Below are positions 58,201 through 64,000 of a stretch of DNA of 64,000 bases, one piece after another. The first letter of the stretch is position 1. The number at the start of each line of letters is the position of its first letter. The stretch spans positions 90,807,088 to 90,871,087 of the forward strand of contig OZ018335.1 in NCBI GenBank assembly GCA_963969495.1, in the 5' to 3' direction. Made by a program: the position numbers and the translations under genes. Origin of the DNA: Ceratothoa steindachneri (lineage: Eukaryota; Arthropoda; Malacostraca; Isopoda; Cymothoidae). The notes below the pieces were generated by a model. It made no database searches. It worked only from the letters and a program-made list of their open reading frames with translations, and was not told the origin of the DNA.

Positions 58201-59815
58201 TATGTAAAGAAAGTGGTGAAGATGGAGTAAGTAAAGATGTGTGGGAGATATATAACTTCATATCCCCCTGCGGGCATTAGGGCCAGGAGGGAACGCTATC
58301 CTCGAGATTATGGCCGTGTCCGGGATTGTAATTGGCTATTGCTTGAAGAAGAGGGGGCTTTTTATTTTCAATAGTTCATTGTATGCATTTGTGAGTGGGG
58401 GGGAGAGCCCCTGAACTGGTGTGGGGACCTTTATTGACGTTTCACCCGTCCACTCAGAATTACAAAATGAAATAAAATGAAAAAAGACAAAGAACAGCTC
58501 TTCTGACCCTTCCCCCGCTCCCCTTGGCCCTCATAGACTGGCCAAGGAGGATGGGAGCGATGCCCGGTACTCCTTTGTAGTCCCCAGTAGCCACATTGTC
58601 TATAGCCAAAGTAGGCTCCAGGCACTGTGAGCCTACGTGAGAGCGAGAGGAAGAAGAGAGTTTTAGGATAGGACAGCGAAGAAAAAGAGTAGGAGACAAA
58701 AGGAGGACTTGGTTAGTCATGGGACCTACAACTTAACGTGGACTCCGAACCACGATGTGTCACTTGTGTCTGATTAGAACTTTGCAGTTTATCAATGAGC
58801 AAAATGGCCAGGTCTAAATACGACCTTGGACATAAACTGCCAACTCTGAGCTCGTCGCTGATTGGCCCATTTCGAGGGTTTCTGTTGACCTTCCTCTCAA
58901 TCTGGTCTCAAAAGATTTAGCTTTACTTTGCATTTATAATTGAAATGTTTGGATGTCCAAAATTAGTTGTTTTAGATATGTTTTTACCACATGTTCTTTC
59001 CGCCAGATGTGAATTTGAATGAGGAGAAACTGTTTCAAGTGACATCCGAGCTACCGGTCGCCCAACTTTAGGCAACCGTCCAAGTAAAGTCAACACGATT
59101 CGTAACTCCCTCCAGCAACTAACCGCACCTGGTGTGGTTTAGCTTCCCCCATCGTTAGAAGTGTTTACAATCAAATACGTCATAACTCATTTATAAATAG
59201 AAACCAAGAAAATTCAAAAACTTTCACAAGGGAAATCTATACAGGATCAAGACTAACTGTAAATGGTTTAAGATATGACTGTAAAATAGAGTATCATCTA
59301 AAACTAGAGAACAAGATGCCACAATCTACATTTTCTTGAAATTTTCATAAGGTTCTTTTAAGGTTGCTTCCGAGTATGTCCATGTTTCATTTCATAGAGC
59401 AGCGGATAAACAAATGTTATGAAGAAAGTAATGTGGATTTAAAGAAATTCTTCGTCCAAAACTAGAGAACCATAACATAAAACTTTCAGTTTACACGTTA
59501 AAATTCGTAGCGTATGTATGACACCACTACCCGTGCTACTGTTAATATTACTCGGGAGGAATTACGGTCGCCAAATCCTTCAGAAAAATGGTTGCCCATT
59601 GAAAGAGTGAAGGAATGACCCGGTGAGGCCTTTGTAATCGGTCAAAAAGTGTGATTTCAATCAAAATAAAGCTCCACAAAGATATCTGTTTAATTTACCC
59701 TTGTTGTTCACTTGGTCTATTTCAATAATAATAATTTCTGAAATTTTATTAATGTTTCCTATGTAAATAGAGCATATTTACATAACGGCCAATTTGTTTG
59801 GATGGGAAACAGCAT
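55217..59815. other. No gene recognised
   Basis: A long stretch with only short ORFs lacking domains. It includes GC-richer segments (55740-56640 and 57550-58720) with strings of G or C (56622-56630; 57870-57880). I see no matches to the repeats elsewhere in the window and cannot assign any function. Confidence 0.4.
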
Positions 59816-59819
59816 TTAG

Positions 59820-60320
59820 GTGTCATGCGGGTGAAAGATTGAATCTGACATGGGCGAAAAAGACGGGTTAAATTTGGAAGTAGCAGCAGTATGGTGTGAA
59901 GCTTGTTTTCAAACGCTGGCGTCTTTCCTTTCGTCTATTTACTGCGTAAAGGAAACGCTGCGGTATACAAGAATCCTACTCAGCAACACGTGATTGCCTC
60001 TCTCCGGACGTCTTTGTTCATGCAGTACAACGCATCGCACCACGCTACAAAGAAGGTAAGGCAGCTCTTGGATGCTGAAAAATAGCATTCTAAACTAGCT
60101 TGTGGAGAACTCTGATTTAAACCCAATAGAAAATCTATGGAAGATAATCTGTGTGAAGTTAATATTTCGGAAACCAATAAATGTAGAAGCTATCTGGCAA
60201 AGATTGGAAGAAGATGGACTAAAATCACATCAGAACAATGCAACAAATTGACGAAGTTCTGGAGCCTAAAATATGCTGCAGTCATTCAGATCAAGGACGT
60301 GCATCCTTATTTTTAATATT
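59820..60320 (+). pseudogene. Tc1-like transposase D, C-terminal half
   Basis: The plus frame 59903-60085 reads CFSNAGVFPFVYL-like segments, then AVYKNPTQQHVIASLR and FMQYNASHHATKKVRQLLD, where the family has FMQDNA: the second catalytic Asp is Tyr here. After frame changes 'DLNPIENLWKI' (60119-60150) keeps the final Glu, followed by WQRLEED and 'TSEQCNKL'. The N-terminal half is missing. Confidence 0.75.
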
Positions 60321-60426
60321 TTGTTCAATTAAATTTGAATTAATTATGCTTTTTTCTGGTTATGGCTGCATATATACTTATCGTTTTCTAGTTTGGGATG
60401 AATCCTTTCTTTAAATCCATTTTAAC

Positions 60427-61094
60427 GACACCGCCCCTTCCTATGCAACCATTGCTCGCTGGAATAGGGAGTTCTGCCATGGTCGGGAGTCCCTTGAAGA
60501 TGACCCCCGTCTAGGACGCCAGTCTGACGTGACCAATGAGGACAATGTGGCTCTTGTGGAGAGGATCATCCTCGAAAATCGACGGGTGAAGGTCGAAGAA
60601 ATCGAGCGAGAACTTGGAATATCACATGGAATTATTATCAACATCATCCACGACAATTTGGCCATAACCAAGGCATCTGCCCGTTGGGTCCCTAGAAACC
60701 TCACGAAACCCCACGCCCCATGATCGACTTCAACGTCGTCAAAGTCCAAAAGGCCAGAGTTCCATAAGCTGCCCTGCGCGAGTGCAGATTCGAGGAGCTC
60801 AACCATCCCCCCTACAGTCCAGATCTGGCCCCTAGCGACTACTTTTTATTTCGCCAGCTCAAGGCTGCACTGCGTGGACGCAGGTTTGGGAAAGATGAAG
60901 ATGTCCAGCTCGCCGTCCAGGAGTGGATTGAACAGCAGTCGGGAGATTTCTGGTTGTCGGGAATTCGAAGCCTCAGGGACAAGTGGCGCAAGTGCAATGA
61001 AGTCGAGGGTAGTTATATTGAAAAATAATAGTACACTTTTCCTCATATCTCGTTTCCTTATATCCGAATTGCAAAACTTATTGACCGCCCCTCG
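60427..61094 (+). mobile_element. Second mariner, 5'-truncated and internally deleted
   Basis: It aligns with the mariner at 5404-6642 from its position 5660 onward. About 330 bp holding the first two catalytic positions are missing at about 60747, where the N-terminal part jumps to 'KARVP'. The 3' end is the inverted terminal repeat (ttgaccgcccctcg, ending at 61094) followed by TA. The remaining transposase end (PPYSPDLAPSDYFLFRQL) is better preserved than in the first copy. The 5' terminal repeat is absent. Confidence 0.88.
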
Positions 61095-61096
61095 TA

Positions 61097-61260
61097 CGTA
61101 AATGAACCAAATAATCTTCAAGAATTGAAACAAAACATCATTGAAGAAATTGACAAAATCACTCCTGATGTTTTGGAAAATGTCATGGAAAATATGGTGC
61201 AAAGAATCCGCCTTGTTTAACAATAATGGAGAACATTTGAAGGATATTATATTTAAATAA
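61097..61260 (+). pseudogene. C-terminus of another transposase, host of the second mariner
   Basis: Immediately after the TA the frame reads 'VNEPNNLQELKQNIIEEI', then TPDVLENVMENMVQRIRL, stop, and 'NNGEHLKDIIF'. This is the typical end of a Tc1/mariner-superfamily transposase ('L..LK..I..EI..I....L..VM......R...C....G.HL.DIIF'). The preceding part is not visible left of the truncated mariner, so mariner inserted into it and the left side was later lost. Confidence 0.65.
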
Positions 61261-62800
61261 TAAAAATCCAAGATCTCCTCTTTCATTTTATATCACCCAC
61301 TTTTATAACTTAATTAGTTTTTGTGTTAAAATGTTAAGTAACTTTTGGGCCACCCGTTACAATGGACGAAAATCTTGTTAACCAGCTGCACTCGCCTCGT
61401 TATAATCAGAACTAGTTGTGGGGACGCATTTTCCCCCCAAACTTGAATTGGTGCAACCTTTAGACAACACCTGTCCATAAGCAAATATCTTATACGTGTT
61501 ATAGGCCCATGAATCCATTTTTATTCAAGCGTTATATGTAATTAATTACATTGTGAATAATAAAGAAATGCGCATTACTATACATATATCATTTGGGGTT
61601 TGTAATAGTAGATTAAATAATTAAATTAACAATTTACAAATATTTCCAAGTTAAATATTTCTTGAAAATATCAACTTGTACCCACTTCTGGACATTAAAA
61701 TTGAAGTCACCACTGGCCCTGTTGGCACTAAATTGCATGACAGTATGACCTGTTTGTTTTTGCTTTGATTCACTTCCGAAACCAACGAGAGTATTCATTG
61801 TTCAGGAGGAATTTGGAGGACGTCTATGGTATACGTTTTAATCAGGAACGTTCAAAGGAAAGATATTGTAATTTATTACATAAAATAATTAACTATATCA
61901 ATTAAGTATGCGAAATATTTTAGTAACATGAAATATGGAATTATTTACTTCAGTGGCAATTACTAGTGAAAATTAAATCGCTTTTAATCTACTGAATTTT
62001 TATCTTCACTTTAGGCACTAAGAAAACACTTTAATTATATGTTAATCGATATGTTAAAGCTTGTGAACGCACGAAGTGAATTAAATATTGTTTGAGTTCA
62101 TTGAAGTTAAGGAAAACGAGTGCTCAAACTTACTGAACAAGTGAGAAAGTAGCACAATTTGCAGATGACCCGTTACTATGGTTAACAACGAGAGATGAGG
62201 AAGGTGTCTCAGAGGCAGGCTAGTATTCTCGGCGAGTAGAGTTTGGATGAACTCTGACTTCTGAACTGACCTGGTGTGCTTTCTGGCAAGCCATTTTCAT
62301 TATTCTCCACACCGGAGGAGTCTGGCTTATCACGTTTTGGAGAATAATTTCGTTCTCAAGCAACTTTGCCTCCAACGAAAGAAGTAGGGAGATTATGAGC
62401 GTTCTTATCTGGCGAAGCGAGGAGAATATTCGTTTCGCCATTTCGTTCGCTCCAGCGGCTGGAGGCGACTTGGTCGAAAGATTCCTTGGTCGCAGGGGCA
62501 TGTTATGCGTGGGTGTAAGTCATGTGGGAAAAGCTGAGTCCCAGCATCTTCCACAAACTATCGTCATTTGAATCGTTAACTCTATTTGCCTATATTTATT
62601 GACAGAATAGAAAAAAACGCCGGAACCTTTTTAGCACCTCATACTTTACAAGAGAACACTCGCGACTCTAGGATGGCCGTGGAGGAGACAATCCAGAAGA
62701 GGCTTTCCTTACACCAATTTACAACCTAAAAAAAAATTGTAATGTTGAAAGAGAAAACGCGATACGCAACGAAGTGAATGAATATTGTGTGATTGAGACA
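61261..62800. other. No gene recognised
   Basis: AT-rich, with a minus ORF at 62220-62501 (93 codons) of ordinary composition that I cannot assign. Confidence 0.4.
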
Positions 62801-62817
62801 CTATGCAGATGAATGGT

Positions 62818-63030
62818 TTAGCGCAGACAACGGCAGCTATATTTCAAAGGATACATCTTTTTTATCAACAGCTCCCTGGATATAGTGTACACCTGGCTGT
62901 GTATAGTATTGAGATGTATGTCACATGTTAGTTGTCCTTTTGCAATGTCACTAAGAAATTCGACTTGTGCCATGGATCCTAAGATGTATGAAAGTACGCA
63001 TATGATGACAGTGAATTTCATAGCGGGCAT
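62818..63030 (-). CDS. Hypothetical small secreted protein or first exon
   Basis: The 70-codon ORF begins MPAMKFTVIICVLSYILGSMAQ: a short basic n-region, a hydrophobic core of about 12 residues and a G-S-M-A motif before Gln that fits signal peptidase. The mature part has three Cys (one, then a C-x-C pair near the end) and a mix of charged and hydrophobic residues. Either the first or the fourth codon Met could be the start. An internal CAG/GTGTAC could act as a splice donor, making this a first exon. No promoter is recognisable. It could still be chance, as the flanks are repeat-rich. Confidence 0.35.
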   Translation of the reverse strand: MPAMKFTVIICVLSYILGSMAQVEFLSDIAKGQLTCDIHLNTIHSQVYTISRELLIKKMYPLKYSCRCLR

Positions 63031-63514
63031 AATGCCGTGTCAAAAAGTGTGAAAAGGCCAGTGGTGAATCGCACTTAGTCCCACGAATGACATGTAGTGG
63101 AGTCCAAAAGACCGAAAGAAAAGGTGTAGGTTTGAACTCATGACGGAGACAGAGAAGCAGAGAGGAAAACGCGTTGTGACTTAGGTAGAGGAGATTGTCT
63201 CCTTACGCAACCTGTAATATCAGTGTGTGTACGTTGGTTGTAGGACGTGGTAGAAGTGTATTTATGAAAATTGTCGTAATTTGGGGTTAAAGTACGTTTT
63301 GCGCAGAAGTATCTAGCGTCACAATTAGTTTCCTCTGGTGGCTACTCGGGCCATCTCTCTTCCACACATCTTCACTTCCCTTACTTTTCGATCCTCTGGG
63401 TCCAACTTTTCTAGTATATAGTTATTGCTATTATTTACTTTCTTTCTTTCTTTCCAAAATAAATAACAATAAATCAACTTATGAGGACGAATGTTCCTGA
63501 AAACCCTTTGAGAA

Positions 63515-63772
63515 CATGCTTTCCCCTTGGGGACTCCAAGATCGTGGTAGTTCCTGACTCTAAATGGCCCCCCACAGTCTCACTTACAGTCCAGAATGAT
63601 CATGCTTTTTCCTTGGGGACTCCAAGCTCGTGGTAGTTCCTAACTTTAAATGACCTCCCATAGCCTCACCTACAGTCCAGAATAATCATGCTTTCCCTCT
63701 AGGGACTCCAAGCTCGTTGTAGTTCTTCGCTCTAAATGGCCTCCCACAGCCTCACCTACAGTCCAGAATGAT
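63515..63772. repeat. 86-bp tandem repeat, three copies
   Basis: Units start 'catgctttcc' (or a close variant) at 63515, 63601 and 63687, 86 bp apart, each ending 'cagtccagaatgatcatg' or similar. It abuts the TA microsatellite. Confidence 0.92.
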
Positions 63773-63774
63773 CA

Positions 63775-64000
<226 letters not shown>

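Overview
The window is eukaryotic, repeat-rich, intergenic-type DNA. The transposon families, AT-rich background and pentanucleotide, CT/GA and TA arrays point to an arthropod, most likely a crustacean; that is inference from family resemblance, not from a marker gene. No rRNA, tRNA, CRISPR or operon is visible, and no host gene could be established. The only non-repeat coding candidate is a short ORF with a signal peptide at 62818-63030 (minus).

Layout. 1-4.7 kb: two degenerate non-LTR retrotransposons facing each other, one carrying a 426-bp tandem duplication. 4.7-15.2 kb: two copies of one internally deleted Helitron in opposite orientation (4712-8564 minus, 12650-15196 plus). The first is split by a mariner element whose empty TA target is preserved in the second. 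Between them lie a Tc1/mariner-superfamily relic and a medium-copy repeat. 15.3-17.6 kb: two Tc1-like relics. 18.4-26.4 kb: a ~51-bp satellite array split by a Ty3/gypsy element with two 1537-bp LTRs and a 5-bp target duplication; its interior is severely deleted. 26.4-34.8 kb: degenerate low-copy tandem arrays interrupted by a LINE 3' end, plus transposase fragments. 35.8-41.8 kb: a CT-rich array, an old Ty3/gypsy pol relic, then the complementary GA-rich array. 42-45.4 kb: a LINE ORF1 relic, then a decayed copy of an uncharacterised multi-copy arthropod ORF family, split by an unclassified 1308-bp insert with a 9-bp target duplication. 46.5-50.4 kb: two unrelated tandem arrays that both have a 73-bp period, a 1.4-kb pentamer-phased array and a LINE RT relic. 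50.6-52.6 kb: a decayed large ORF of an unclassified invertebrate family. 53-61.3 kb: Tc1/mariner relics, including a second, internally deleted mariner inside another transposase. 61.3-64 kb: the secreted-peptide ORF, an 86-bp triplicate and a long TA microsatellite.

The main story is nesting order. Four insertions can be dated relative to their hosts from the sequence alone: mariner into Helitron, Ty3 into satellite, the 1308-bp insert into the arthropod ORF family, and a LINE into a tandem array. Nearly every transposase and RT frame is broken. The Ty3 element is youngest by LTR identity, but it lacks the RT catalytic segment, the integrase and probably the capsid, so it must have moved with help from another element.
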